DNA of 64,000 bases from Candidatus Leptofilum proximum (GCA_016710325.1 JADJXK010000002.1:1364001-1428000); one strand, 5' to 3'; shown: positions 1-8,585, counted from the first letter of the stretch. The notes: a model not told the origin generated them from the sequence alone. Translations and numbers: made by a program.

Positions 1-480
1 GCATTGGTCGACCAACTCGATGGCGTCAATCATCTGGGGATGCTTGATGCAAATGTCGAAGCTGAAGCCAAACTGCGCCAGCTGCTGCACGCCCCGAATA
101 AAGTCCGGCTGAGAGGCAAAACCCGGCGCTTCGGATTGAATGAGGCGGCGCACCCCTTTCACCAGGGGAAATGCTTTCAATTTTTCTAGATGGGCGGCAG
201 TGGCTTCCTTGTTCTCCAACGGGGCAAAAGCCACAATGCCTTGAATACGCGGCTCGTTTTGGGCCAGTTGGGTTACCCAGGCCACTTCCGCCAACCCATC
301 TTCTGGCACGCAGTCGGCCTGGACAAAGACGACTTTTTGCAGGTTAACGGCCGCTGCTGCTTGAGCTAACTGCGCCGGTAAAAAAGCGCGGTTCAGGACC
401 GGTATCTCCTGCAACCAGGGGTAGCTTAACTGCCCCGGATCCCAAAAATGAACGTGGCTGTCTACAATACCTTTCATCAT
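1..480 (-). CDS. Amidohydrolase-2 family lactonase-like protein (3' part cut by window edge)
   Basis: About 160 N-terminal residues are visible; the gene continues beyond base 1. The protein opens with MMKGIVDSHVHFWDP, whose HxH pair (residues 9 and 11) is the metal-binding signature of the amidohydrolase-2 TIM-barrel family. That family includes L-fucono-, L-rhamnono- and galactaro-lactonases and 2-pyrone-4,6-dicarboxylate lactonase. The start codon shares one base with the stop of the upstream FAH-family gene (TGATG), so the two are translationally coupled. Downstream position in an operon with a sugar importer, an NAD-dependent sugar dehydrogenase-like protein and an FAH-fold enzyme favours hydrolysis of a sugar lactone in the cytoplasm. 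The exact substrate cannot be read from the sequence. Confidence 0.85.
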   Translation of the reverse strand, partial: MMKGIVDSHVHFWDPGQLSYPWLQEIPVLNRAFLPAQLAQAAAAVNLQKVVFVQADCVPEDGLAEVAWVTQLAQNEPRIQGIVAFAPLENKEATAAHLEKLKAFPLVKGVRRLIQSEAPGFASQPDFIRGVQQLAQFGFSFDICIKHPQMIDAIELVDQC

Positions 481-1286
481 CAAACAACCCGGCACCGATT
501 TTCTAAACGGCCGATTCCCTCGATTTCCACGACGATGACGTCGCCATCCTGCATATAAATCTGAGGATCGCGGCCCAGTCCGACGCCATGCGGCGTGCCC
601 GTCAAAAGAACGTCGCCTGCCTCTAAGGTAAAAGCCTGCGAACAGAAGGCAATCAGCCTGGCGACAGAAAAGATCATCTCTTTTGTATTGCTGTCTTGCA
701 TGACCTGATCATTAAGAATTGCCCGAATCGCTAATTTTTGTGGATCAGGAATTTCGTCAGCGGTCACAAAGAGGGGACCGAGGGGACAGAAGGTATCCAA
801 CCCTTTGCCGCGAATCCATTGCCCATCGCCCAGCTGGAGATCACGCGCGCTGACGTCGTTAGCGGCCGTATATCCGGCCACAAAATTCAGCGCCTCATCT
901 TCATGAACATTGCGGCAGTGGCGCCCAATGATGACCGCCAGTTCCGCTTCAAAGTCCACTTCTCGCGTCAGCCCCCCGGACCAAACAATATCACCGGTCG
1001 GGTCATTGATGGAAGTTGTGAACTTTGTAAACAGCAGCGGCCATTCCGGCGGCGGCGTGTTTGTCTCGCGGCAGTGGTCGAGATAATTTAATCCCACGCA
1101 GACGATTTTTCCCGGGCGGCCGATAGGGTTGAGCAAAGTCACTTCTTCCTGAGCAAGCTCGCCTTCGAGCTTGGCCGGTTTCCCCGCCAGTACGTCCGAC
1201 CAGGTGTGGCCGGTAAGCTGGATTGCCGTGCCGTTCAAGAGGCCATATCGGGGCCGCCCTTGGTAGGTAAAGCGTGCCCATTTCAT
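480..1286 (-). CDS. Fumarylacetoacetate hydrolase (FAH) family protein
   Basis: This 268-residue protein has the FAH C-terminal fold: KIVCVGLNYLDHC near residue 62, the metal-binding EVDFEAELAVIIG block, GYTAANDVSARDLQ and GDVLLTGTPHGVG near the end. Family members hydrolyse or dehydrate 2-keto acids with bound Mg or Mn, for example 2,4-diketo-3-deoxy-L-fuconate hydrolase and ureidoglycolate lyase-like enzymes. The start has a good ribosome site (AGGAGG, 6 bases upstream) and overlaps the upstream epimerase stop by four bases (ATGA), while its own stop overlaps the amidohydrolase start. This tight coupling with an NAD-dependent dehydrogenase and a lactonase-like enzyme suggests the late step of a non-phosphorylating sugar-acid pathway. 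The specific reaction is inferred from context only. Confidence 0.85.
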   Translation of the reverse strand: MKWARFTYQGRPRYGLLNGTAIQLTGHTWSDVLAGKPAKLEGELAQEEVTLLNPIGRPGKIVCVGLNYLDHCRETNTPPPEWPLLFTKFTTSINDPTGDIVWSGGLTREVDFEAELAVIIGRHCRNVHEDEALNFVAGYTAANDVSARDLQLGDGQWIRGKGLDTFCPLGPLFVTADEIPDPQKLAIRAILNDQVMQDSNTKEMIFSVARLIAFCSQAFTLEAGDVLLTGTPHGVGLGRDPQIYMQDGDVIVVEIEGIGRLENRCRVV

Positions 1287-2260
1287 GTGTTTGCCTCCTG
1301 CGGTAAACGGCCGTCGGCCAGCGCCTGCTTAAAATGAGCCACCGTGCGCGCCACCCCTTCCTGCAGCGGCGTGTCGGGCAGCGGCCCCAACAGCTCCCGC
1401 AAGGCCGAATCTTCCTGGCCATCCGGGAGCATGAGCGGCTTATCATCGTAGGTAATCCGTCCTTTGACGCCAGGAACGGCCGTTTCGATAGCCGCCACCA
1501 CTTCACGCATATGAGTGACAGACCCGGCAATGTTAAAGACGCCAGCTCCTTCATACGGTGTTCGGGCTGCCTGGATGAATATCCTGGCCACGTCATCGAC
1601 GTATTGAAAGCCGTTGTAGCCGCCGTAGGAAATGTGATAACGCTCACCCTTTGCCGCAGCCAGCATGGCCTGGGTTGGTGTCGAAGTCAGGCCCTGGTCG
1701 CGGCCGGGACCATAAATGGTGTACGGCCGTAACCCAATGCTGGCAATGGCATCGTCCTGCCAGTAAATGCGAGCCGTCCCTTCGTTGGCCTGTTTGAAAA
1801 CCCCGTAGAGGTTGTGCGGATGCAGCGGCGCATCGTCTGACAGCCGGGCTGCGGCATATTCGTCTTTATGGCCAAAGACGGCCACGCTGCTGGCATAAGT
1901 GACCTGGCGCAGCCCCACTTTTTTGGCCGCTTCAAAGATGTTCACCGTGCCCACCACGTTAACGGCCGCTCCCAGCGGTGGGTTTGCCTTGCAGAAAGGC
2001 ACTTGCAGCGCCGCCAGGTGGATGATGTGGGTGGCTTCGGAATCGGCAATGGCCTGGCAGACAACGGCCGTTTCGGTAATGTCACCGCGAATAAACTGAA
2101 CGCGGGCCAGCTCCTCATCACTCATGATGAGCTTCAGCCGGTGGCCGTCGGTGCTCAAATCAAAAACCGTCACCGGTAGCCCAGCCTGAACCAGATTGCG
2201 AATGACCCAGGCTCCGATACAGCCCATTCCTCCAGTAACAAAAAAGTGTTCCGACGGCAT
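1283..2260 (-). CDS. NAD(P)-dependent epimerase/dehydratase family (extended SDR)
   Basis: The 325-residue protein is an extended short-chain dehydrogenase. It has an N-terminal Rossmann motif (FVTGGMGCIGAWV, a GxxGxxG pattern), an LVVGT-like AVNVVGTVNIFEAAK block, YASSVAVFG with the catalytic Ser, and the catalytic pair in YGVFKQANE (YxxxK). Such proteins epimerise nucleotide sugars or oxidise free sugars and uronates. The start at 2260 is preceded by GAGGAGG. It sits between importer permeases and the FAH-family gene on one strand, so oxidation or epimerisation of an imported sugar is more likely here than cell-wall nucleotide-sugar synthesis. Substrate is unknown. Confidence 0.88.
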   Translation of the reverse strand: MPSEHFFVTGGMGCIGAWVIRNLVQAGLPVTVFDLSTDGHRLKLIMSDEELARVQFIRGDITETAVVCQAIADSEATHIIHLAALQVPFCKANPPLGAAVNVVGTVNIFEAAKKVGLRQVTYASSVAVFGHKDEYAAARLSDDAPLHPHNLYGVFKQANEGTARIYWQDDAIASIGLRPYTIYGPGRDQGLTSTPTQAMLAAAKGERYHISYGGYNGFQYVDDVARIFIQAARTPYEGAGVFNIAGSVTHMREVVAAIETAVPGVKGRITYDDKPLMLPDGQEDSALRELLGPLPDTPLQEGVARTVAHFKQALADGRLPQEANT

Positions 2261-2281
2261 TAAGCCTCCTCTTTGTCTTAT

Positions 2282-2390
2282 GACTCTTTAGGAATCAAAG
2301 GGATTGACAGGCCCGTGATGCGTGACCAGAGATGAATCACGTTTCACGTTTCACGTTTCACGCAAAACCCCACAAAATCCGAAAGACCCT
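2282..2390. repeat. Intergenic palindromic element, GTGAAAC family (copy R1)
   Basis: The gap between the epimerase and the MalG-type permease holds a short arm with GTGATGCGTGACC and a longer opposite arm made of three GTTTCAC heptamers in tandem. The outer edges resemble CTCTTTAGGAAT and a degenerate counterpart. Five more copies occur in this window. It is transcribed within the operon and can fold as a stem-loop. Confidence 0.8.
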
Positions 2391-2393
2391 GTC

Positions 2394-3419
2394 TTATTTG
2401 ATTGAACCAATTAACAGCCCCCGCGAAATATAGCGCTCCAGGGCAATGGCTACGGCAATAACCGGAATAATCATGATCAGAATTAACACCGACATATACC
2501 ACCACTGGGGTCCGCGCACGGCGTTTTGGGCCGCGATAACGTAAGGCAAAGTCTGGGCTTTGGCGCTGGAAAGAAAAAGTGCCAGCAGATACTCATTCCA
2601 GGTGAAAACCAGGACAAATAAAAACGTAGCCACCAGTCCGGGCACCGAAAGCGGCAGTACGATAGACAAAAAGATCACGTAACGGGACGCGCCATCAATG
2701 GCGGCGCACTCTTCCAATTCCAGGGGGATGGTCAGAAAGTAATCGCGCATCAACCAGATAGCGATGGGCAAATTGACCGTTACGTAGGTGATGATCAGTG
2801 CCAGGCGGGTGTCGAGCAGGTTGAGCTGTTGGAACAGAATAAAGATAGGAATGACAATGGCGATGGGCGGTAAGATGCGCTGTGAAATCATCCAGAAAGC
2901 GATGTCATCATTTTTCAACGAACGTTTAAAGCGCCGACCGATGGTGATAAGCAGCAGGACAAAAACGGCCAGGGCAGCCGTCACGGCAACTGGCCAGGGC
3001 ACCCCGAGCGCGATGGCGGCGGTGGCCAGCGCCAGGCAGCCGATAAAAAGCAGAATGGCTCCGGTGCGCGGCCGGTAGGAGAAGCGAACCAGGGCGTAGG
3101 CACTGGCCGAGCCAATCACCAGGGCCAGCAGGGCGCTAATTGGTGCGACCGTGATCGTATTATAGTAAGTGCGTAAGGTATCATTGCTCAAATCGCCCAC
3201 TAAGATGTAATGCCAGGGTTCCAGGGTAGGCTCGAAGTCGACAAAGGGAATGTAAAAAGGACCTTCGTGTACCTGGATGGGTGTTTTCAAAGAGGTGACC
3301 ACCAGCCAGTAGAGCGGGAAAAGCACAACGGCCGTCCAGACCAACAATATCAGGTAAGAGCCAAGCCGACCGGCGGGCGATGGTGTAAAAAGTGTCTTGC
3401 GAACAAAGAGATCCCTCAT
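2394..3419 (-). CDS. Carbohydrate ABC transporter permease, MalG type, with extra helices
   Basis: The 341-residue inner-membrane permease belongs to the CUT1 (MalG) family. It carries the cytoplasmic EAA loop (LEECAAIDGASRYVIFLSIV, around residue 240) that docks on the ATPase, and the usual PLYWLVVTSLK and RILPPIAIVIP stretches. It is longer than the usual 270-300 residues because about 50 residues forming two additional predicted helices are inserted after AYALVRF (around residues 115-170). No ATPase is encoded in this cluster, so a shared MalK-type ATPase from elsewhere, perhaps one of the pair at 16.2-18.4 kb, must energise it. It lies 16 bases downstream of the MalF-type gene. Confidence 0.93.
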   Translation of the reverse strand: MRDLFVRKTLFTPSPAGRLGSYLILLVWTAVVLFPLYWLVVTSLKTPIQVHEGPFYIPFVDFEPTLEPWHYILVGDLSNDTLRTYYNTITVAPISALLALVIGSASAYALVRFSYRPRTGAILLFIGCLALATAAIALGVPWPVAVTAALAVFVLLLITIGRRFKRSLKNDDIAFWMISQRILPPIAIVIPIFILFQQLNLLDTRLALIITYVTVNLPIAIWLMRDYFLTIPLELEECAAIDGASRYVIFLSIVLPLSVPGLVATFLFVLVFTWNEYLLALFLSSAKAQTLPYVIAAQNAVRGPQWWYMSVLILIMIIPVIAVAIALERYISRGLLIGSIK

Positions 3420-3435
3420 CTGTAAAACCCCGTCG

Positions 3436-4587
3436 TCAGGCTGCCATGCGCTGCCGAATCAGCTGGACAAAAGTCACGGCAAAAAAAGTGACCACAAAAA
3501 GCAGCATATAAGCCAAAGCGGCCGAATTTCCCAGGTCAAACGAACGCCAGGAGATAAAAGCGTGCAGGGTCAGCGATTCGGTAGCCGTACCCGGTCCGCC
3601 GTTGGTCATGATATTGGGCAAATCGATGATCTTAAACGCTTCGATTAACCGGATCAGAATGAGCGTCAAACTGATTGGCAGGATGGCTGGCCAGGTAATA
3701 TTGCGGAATATTTGCCAGGGATTTGCTCCATCGACGGTGGCCGCTTCCATCACATCCACCTGTTGGCTTTCCAAAGCCGCCAGGAGGACGATGAACATAA
3801 AAGGGATCCACTGCCAGGTGTCGGCCAGAATAATAGCCAGCCTTGCCCCCCAGGGATCGGTCACCCAGGAGAAGTTAGCCAGTCCCAGGGCAATCCACAA
3901 TGGTTTTAGCGGCCCTTTGCCGGTGTCGGTAATCATGCGAAACATGTAGGCCACGCCGACCGGCGTAATCATCATCGGCAGCAAAAACACGACGCGGAAG
4001 AAGCGCCGCCCTCGCAAATCTTGAGAGGTGAGCAGCGCCAAAACCAGTCCAAGGAAGAATTGAACAGCGACGCCGACAAACACGTAGAGCAGGGTCACAA
4101 ATAGGCTGCCTAAACGGCCGTCTACCCCCACCGTCCGTATTCCTACCCAGGCAAGCGCACTCATCACCACGACAAAAAGCAGCCGCCCGATGATGCCGGT
4201 GCGGGATACGGCCGTACCCCGCAAATACCGTAGCAGAAAGGAAACCAACACTGCCGCCACCAGACCAAAGACAATCCAGCGCCAGAATGTCATCGGGGCC
4301 ATCTGCCCCAAAAAGCGGCTCTGTTCCGTGCCGGATAGCAGCTCCCGGTAGTTCTCTAAGCCAATAAATGCCAGTTCAAAGCCGCCTCTGGCAAACTTAA
4401 AACGACTCAGAGAGAGATAAAAAGAGGCAATTGTCGGGAAGATAGATAAAAAGAGCAGCGCCAGAACGGCCGGCATCAAAAACGTCATCGCCGACCACCG
4501 TTCCATGCGCCTGCCCAGCCTTTGTTTCCGGTGTTGTATGGTCGATGCTAACTTGACCGAGCTTTGAGACTTATGTTCAACTTGCAT
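3436..4587 (-). CDS. Carbohydrate ABC transporter permease, MalF type, with extra helices
   Basis: The 383-residue protein is the partner CUT1 permease. It has an N-terminal helix (FLMPAVLALLFLSIFPTIASF), an EAA loop (MEAATVDGANPWQIFRNITW, around residue 285) and the LTNGGPG-like NIMTNGGPGTATE motif typical of MalF/UgpA homologues. Between the first periplasmic segment and the core permease helices there is a long insertion (about residues 95-165) with two to three extra hydrophobic helices, which makes it about 80 residues longer than normal. The MalG partner has an insertion at the comparable place. No clear Shine-Dalgarno precedes the start; a hairpin lies just upstream. Confidence 0.93.
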   Translation of the reverse strand: MQVEHKSQSSVKLASTIQHRKQRLGRRMERWSAMTFLMPAVLALLFLSIFPTIASFYLSLSRFKFARGGFELAFIGLENYRELLSGTEQSRFLGQMAPMTFWRWIVFGLVAAVLVSFLLRYLRGTAVSRTGIIGRLLFVVVMSALAWVGIRTVGVDGRLGSLFVTLLYVFVGVAVQFFLGLVLALLTSQDLRGRRFFRVVFLLPMMITPVGVAYMFRMITDTGKGPLKPLWIALGLANFSWVTDPWGARLAIILADTWQWIPFMFIVLLAALESQQVDVMEAATVDGANPWQIFRNITWPAILPISLTLILIRLIEAFKIIDLPNIMTNGGPGTATESLTLHAFISWRSFDLGNSAALAYMLLFVVTFFAVTFVQLIRQRMAA

Positions 4588-4606
4588 AACAAAGTTTTGA
4601 AGTGAG

Positions 4607-4634
4607 GGATTGGCAGCAAAATTGCTGCCAATCC
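4607..4634. repeat. Perfect hairpin after binding-protein gene SBP1
   Basis: Thirteen-base perfect arms beginning GGATTGGCAGCAA surround a 2-base loop. The hairpin lies between the SBP1 stop codon (4649) and the MalF start (4587), both on the minus strand. There is no T-run, so an mRNA-stabilising or processing element, or a partial terminator, is more likely than a strong terminator. Confidence 0.85.
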
Positions 4635-4648
4635 TTCATTGCTGTTTT

Positions 4649-6271
4649 CTACTGAGAAGCACCAATCGTTGCCAGATAAGTCTGGTGTTGCTCATCGCGG
4701 CCTTGCTCTTCGCTAATTGTTTCCCAGGCATCGAAAATCGCCTGAGCAGCCTGGTCGGTATCCAGTTCACCAGCCAGATATTGGGCAACAATGCGATCCA
4801 GCTCAACCTGTTGGTACTGTTGATTTCCCGGAATACGTAAATCGAGAACCATGTTCGGGCTGTTTAAACTATTTTCAATAGCGCCAAGGTAGTTGGCCGC
4901 TTCGTCAGGGCTAAAACCGGCTTCAACCCAGGGTTGGCGGTTGAGGAACTGGGAGAAACGGTAAGGATTGTAACCCGTTTTACCCAGAGTAACGTCCTCG
5001 TTGGCCTGGTCCGGTTGGGCCATGTAGGAGAAGAAAGCATACGTCGCGTCTTTCACCAAGGGGTCGGCTCCGGCGTTCACCGCGCCAGCCCAGCCGCCAA
5101 ACGACGCATAAGGCGCATAATTGACGCCGTCAATGGCATACGGGCAGGTCTCCTCATTACAGTCAACCAACTCGCCGGTTGCCCGGTCCAGCACCTGGCT
5201 AGAACCCGGCGTGATGCTGGAGCCGGTGATGCCCTGAACGGATGAGTTATCCGGGTCAAGGGCCAGGGTGCCAATGTCACCCCAGTCTAGAGCCAGCGCG
5301 CAACGGCCGCTCAAGAAAAGCCCTCGGATGTCACCCAATCCCAAATTCAACTCATCAGGTGGGCCGTAGTCGGTGGTTTCTTTGTACACTTCCAGCGCCC
5401 GCTTGAAAGCCTCATTATTGACCAGCGGATCAAACGATTCCAGGTCAAAGAAAACGCCCTCTGAAGTGCCTTTGCTTTGCAGGTACGGACTGGCAATGGT
5501 GTAGATCCACCAGTAGGCTTGTTGGGCGCGTGCTTTGCTGATGCAGGAACCGTAATCGGCCTCACCATCCCCGTTCAAATCCTGGCCGTGGAAGGTAGCG
5601 GCAATGTTCAGGTAATCATCCCAGGTCTTCGGCGCTTCCAATCCCGCCTCCTCCAGCAAGTCGAGACGGTAGTACATCATATGAAAGTCACCATCCAGGG
5701 GGATACTATAAACGCTGCCTTCGTAGGAGTTGAAATCGCGGAAGAAAGGCGCCACGTCATTCCACTGTAGGGCTTCGTCGGCATTGACTCGGTCGGTCAG
5801 GTCTTCGAGGTAACCGGCCGGAGCAAAATCCACAATCCACTGCGGGGCAAAAAGGAAGCCATCATAACTGTTTGTCCCCGTAGCCAGATCGGTCAGCGCT
5901 TTCTGGTACAACTCACTGTTGGGAACGGTGACGACGTTGACGACGGCGCCGGTCAGCTCGGCAAAGTCCGGGGCACGGCGCTGCAGCGGTTCGGCGACCT
6001 GCGGGCCGACAAAGGTCAAAATGTTGACTTCAACCCCTTCAAACGGCCGACCTTCTTGAGCAGGGATCTCAACAACACGGGTCACTTCAACCTGCTCAGT
6101 TACAATTTGCTCCTCGCCCTCGACCTCAATGACACGGGTTACCTCGATCTGTTCGGTGACCACTTCTGTTTCTGTAACGACGCGCGTTACTTCAACTTCC
6201 TGAGGACTACAGGCAACTAAAATTGCGCTTAATAAGAGCGCTCCAAAAAACATGACTTTAACACGGGGCAT
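4649..6271 (-). CDS. Extracellular sugar-binding lipoprotein of CUT1 importer (SBP1)
   Basis: This 540-residue lipoprotein captures a carbohydrate outside the cell for the MalF/MalG pair. The start at MPRVKVMFFGALLL is preferred over an in-frame one 36 bases upstream because AAGGAGG lies 8 bases before it. A signal peptide ends in the lipobox ILVAC. The mature N-terminus carries about 50 residues of VEVTRVV-type repeats (five near-repeats) that look like a stalk. The rest is an MalE-like solute-binding domain (TAVVNVVTVPNSELYQ-like strand, YSIPLDGDFHMMYYRLDLLEEAG, GWAGAVNAGA). It is longer than typical CUT1 binding proteins (about 420). It follows the GntR gene by 122 bases and is probably co-transcribed with it. 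Confidence 0.93.
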   Translation of the reverse strand: MPRVKVMFFGALLLSAILVACSPQEVEVTRVVTETEVVTEQIEVTRVIEVEGEEQIVTEQVEVTRVVEIPAQEGRPFEGVEVNILTFVGPQVAEPLQRRAPDFAELTGAVVNVVTVPNSELYQKALTDLATGTNSYDGFLFAPQWIVDFAPAGYLEDLTDRVNADEALQWNDVAPFFRDFNSYEGSVYSIPLDGDFHMMYYRLDLLEEAGLEAPKTWDDYLNIAATFHGQDLNGDGEADYGSCISKARAQQAYWWIYTIASPYLQSKGTSEGVFFDLESFDPLVNNEAFKRALEVYKETTDYGPPDELNLGLGDIRGLFLSGRCALALDWGDIGTLALDPDNSSVQGITGSSITPGSSQVLDRATGELVDCNEETCPYAIDGVNYAPYASFGGWAGAVNAGADPLVKDATYAFFSYMAQPDQANEDVTLGKTGYNPYRFSQFLNRQPWVEAGFSPDEAANYLGAIENSLNSPNMVLDLRIPGNQQYQQVELDRIVAQYLAGELDTDQAAQAIFDAWETISEEQGRDEQHQTYLATIGASQ

Positions 6272-6393
6272 ACCAAAATCCTCCTTCCAATTAGGTTGTT
6301 GACACACATCGCTGGTGCAAAGATGCCCAGCATTTGTTTTCCCTCTGCAAATGTTGTGTTCAAAATTGCGAGTTTTCTTCTTTTTTCTAGCCC

Positions 6394-7107
6394 TTACCCA
6401 CCTCCTTCCACCAGGCTCCTTAACTTTTTTTCCACGTTTCCCAGGTGAGCCAGCATCGCTTCCCGTGCTGCCTGTGGATCGCGTGCCTTCAGGGCTTCGA
6501 CGATGTGATGGTGGTCGCTCATACTTTGCTCTGTCACACCGCCAAGACGGCCGGTACGGCGGCGGCTGGCTAAACCAAGCTGGTGAATAGATTCAATGAA
6601 ACGAAGGAGAATAGGATTGCGAGCAATTGTGGCAATGAGGGTATGGAGTTCCAGGTCGGCATGAAGAAACAATTCGGGATCGTGGGCCGAATCCACCGAT
6701 TTTTGCAGGCTGGCCTCAAGCAGGACAACATCTTCATCAGTAGTATGTTGGGCGGCCAATTCGGCAATACCCGCTTCCACAATTTTACGGGCGTCAAAAA
6801 GGTCCATAATCGCGACGTCGTTTAGCGAGAAGACAAAGTCCAGATGCTGCACCAGTTGGGCCGTATCTAGCTGCGTCACATAAGCGCCGGTGCCCTGCCT
6901 GATTTCAATGACATTCATCAAGGCGAGGGCACGCAAAGCCTCCCGCAAGGCGGGACGGCCGACATTCATCATGGTAGACAGCTCTCTTTCAGGCGGCAAC
7001 TTATCACCCGGCTTTAGCTGCCGGTCCTTAATCATTTGCAAAATACGTTCAGCTATCTGGTCAGGCAGTGCCGACCGTTCGACGGTTCCAAAATCAGTTG
7101 TACTCAT
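6394..7107 (-). CDS. GntR-family regulator with FCD ligand domain (FadR subfamily)
   Basis: The 237-residue protein has an N-terminal winged helix (ILQMIKDRQLKPGDKLPPERELSTMM... followed by GRPALREALRAL, residues 20-70) and a C-terminal all-helical FCD domain (LFDARKIVEAGIAELAA; DLELHTLIATIARNPILLRFIE; SDHHHIVEALKARDPQAA) whose Asp and His residues fit the metal/ligand site. FadR-subfamily members often respond to sugar acids. It is the first gene of the minus-strand cluster and lies next to a TGGTAAGACCA site and promoter, so autoregulation and control of the importer and catabolic genes are likely. No clear Shine-Dalgarno precedes the start. Confidence 0.93.
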   Translation of the reverse strand: MSTTDFGTVERSALPDQIAERILQMIKDRQLKPGDKLPPERELSTMMNVGRPALREALRALALMNVIEIRQGTGAYVTQLDTAQLVQHLDFVFSLNDVAIMDLFDARKIVEAGIAELAAQHTTDEDVVLLEASLQKSVDSAHDPELFLHADLELHTLIATIARNPILLRFIESIHQLGLASRRRTGRLGGVTEQSMSDHHHIVEALKARDPQAAREAMLAHLGNVEKKLRSLVEGGG

Positions 7108-7123
7108 AGTTATTTATTGATCG

Positions 7124-7166
7124 TGGTAGTGTGGCAATATGGTAAGCTGGTAAAGTGGTAAGACCA
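7124..7166. repeat. Five tandem TGGTAAnn octamers ending in a palindromic GntR-type site
   Basis: Five 8-base units run without gaps (TGGTAGTG, TGGCAATA, TGGTAAGC, TGGTAAAG, TGGTAAGA) and are closed by CCA. The last unit therefore forms TGGTAAGACCA. The array lies between the promoter at 7177-7205 and the GntR start codon. Confidence 0.8.
7156..7166. promoter_or_regulatory. Putative GntR/FadR operator TGGTAAGACCA
   Basis: The site is an exact TGGT-N3-ACCA palindrome, the pattern bound by several FadR-subfamily regulators. It lies about ten bases downstream of the -10 box of the gntR promoter and 49 bases before the GntR start, consistent with autorepression. Confidence 0.65.
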
Positions 7167-7176
7167 ATACGGGCAA

Positions 7177-7205
7177 AGATTAACATGGATGCCTATTCTT
7201 GTCAA
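7177..7205 (-). promoter_or_regulatory. Promoter of the GntR-importer operon
   Basis: On the minus strand a perfect TTGACA (7205-7200) is followed after 17 bases by TAATCT (7182-7177). The -10 match is moderate; support comes from the -35 match, the spacing and the operator just downstream. Confidence 0.6.
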
Positions 7206-7339
7206 CCCAAGCGACAAACGATTTGCTTGCTTCCCAGCCTTATTCTGATGGAGATATTTCGAAAAGAGGAGTGGCACGAGTGATGCCGGTGAACTCGCAG
7301 GCTTTCTTGTGCTCTTTGCTTGTTCGGCTTGCTTCAGAA

Positions 7340-8407
7340 TTAGCGAGCGGTATCGGCCAAAATTGCTGCTCGTTTGGGGGCCGGATTAGGCACCGGGCCT
7401 GTGCTTTGTCGCACAATTAAATCTGGAGGCAGCAAGACCTGACTGATTTCTAATGGTTCCTTTTTCAGAAGATTTACCAACATTTTGGAAGCTCTGTACC
7501 CCATTTCGTATGTTGGGAAATTTGTTGCGGTAAGGGGAGGAGTAACGATCTGGGCCGTTTTTTCGCTGGCAATGGCCACGACAGAAATATCATCTGGTAT
7601 TGTTTTGCCAAGCTGATGTAAGGCCCTGATAACACCAACTGTTTCCTCTATTTGCACAGTGACCAGCCCGGTGAGTTCAGGATGCTCATCGAGTAGTTGG
7701 ACTACTGCACCAGAGATATCGGGAACACCCATATCTACTTCAACACAAATAGCCTCAAGCCCGTGTTTTTGCAGCGCCTTTTTATACCCTGCCTGTGCCC
7801 GTACTGCCGGTCCAAATCCTGCCTGCTGTAGCTGGGTGGAAAAGGCCATAAAAGCAATGTGTTGATGACCCAACTCAACAAGATGGTCAAAAGCTTTAAT
7901 AATGGCGTTTTCAAAATCGAAATCAATAAAATGGAGGCCGGTGTTGTTGGCACAGTGTCCAATCATGACAAAAGGGTAATTGTGCTGACGCAGCATTTCT
8001 ACCCGCGAATCATTCATGTAGACCTCCATTAAAATAACGCCATCTACCTGTGCGCTCCTGTACAAACTTAAGAGATGGTCTTCAGAGATTGGCCGGGTAG
8101 CCAGGCTGAAAAAAAAGTTTTCTTCTGCGGCAGCATTGGCTGCGCCAACAAAAAAACCCATCTCCAGATAGGTCATTACTTTAACCTGAAGCGGATTTAA
8201 CAAAGCAATACTCCGGCTTTTTCCGGCGGCCAGCCGTTGAGCCTGCGCATGAGGGCTAAACCCTAAATCCTCAATCACTTGTTGAACACGTTGGCGCGTG
8301 GCCTCAGCAACGTCAGGCCGGTTATTCAGAATTCGGGAAACGGTCGAGACAGAAACCCCAGCCGCTTGGGCAACTTCGGCTATTGTAATATCGTGACTTT
8401 CAGGCAT
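7340..8407 (-). CDS. LacI-family transcriptional repressor (LacI1)
   Basis: This 355-residue protein has an N-terminal LacI helix-turn-helix with hinge (TIAEVAQAAGVSVSTVSRIL, then NNRPDVAEATRQRV) and a periplasmic-binding-like ligand domain. The chosen start (MPESHDITIAEV) is 22 codons inside the longest frame, because the DNA-binding domain begins there and AAGAGG lies just upstream. It is divergent from the CUT2 importer genes. A GGTAGCG-type operator sits in its own promoter and two perfect copies sit in the importer promoter, so it probably represses both and is released by the imported sugar or a metabolite. Confidence 0.93.
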   Translation of the reverse strand: MPESHDITIAEVAQAAGVSVSTVSRILNNRPDVAEATRQRVQQVIEDLGFSPHAQAQRLAAGKSRSIALLNPLQVKVMTYLEMGFFVGAANAAAEENFFFSLATRPISEDHLLSLYRSAQVDGVILMEVYMNDSRVEMLRQHNYPFVMIGHCANNTGLHFIDFDFENAIIKAFDHLVELGHQHIAFMAFSTQLQQAGFGPAVRAQAGYKKALQKHGLEAICVEVDMGVPDISGAVVQLLDEHPELTGLVTVQIEETVGVIRALHQLGKTIPDDISVVAIASEKTAQIVTPPLTATNFPTYEMGYRASKMLVNLLKKEPLEISQVLLPPDLIVRQSTGPVPNPAPKRAAILADTAR

Positions 8408-8438
8408 AAGAAACGAACCTCTTATTGTTTGTTGTTCC

Positions 8439-8450
8439 GGTAGCGATTCC
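8439..8450. promoter_or_regulatory. Imperfect LacI operator in the lacI1 promoter
   Basis: GGTAGCGATTCC differs at two of twelve positions from the perfect GGTAGCGCTACC sites at 8620-8643. It lies just downstream of the lacI1 -10 box, which fits negative autoregulation. Confidence 0.6.
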
Positions 8451-8463
8451 GATACTGTGGCGA

Positions 8464-8492
8464 AAACTATCACAATCAGAGACCTTTGTCAA
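8464..8492 (-). promoter_or_regulatory. Promoter of lacI1
   Basis: Minus-strand TTGACA (8492-8487) and TAGTTT (8469-8464) are separated by 17 bases, about 60 bases before the LacI1 start codon. Confidence 0.6.
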
Positions 8493-8585
8493 TAATTGGA
8501 AGGTTGCCCGCACCATCTAAAAATCCGCTTCTTTCTCCTGAGCCCCTCCTTGAGTTGCCCTAAGAAACACCTTTATACGGGGGCA

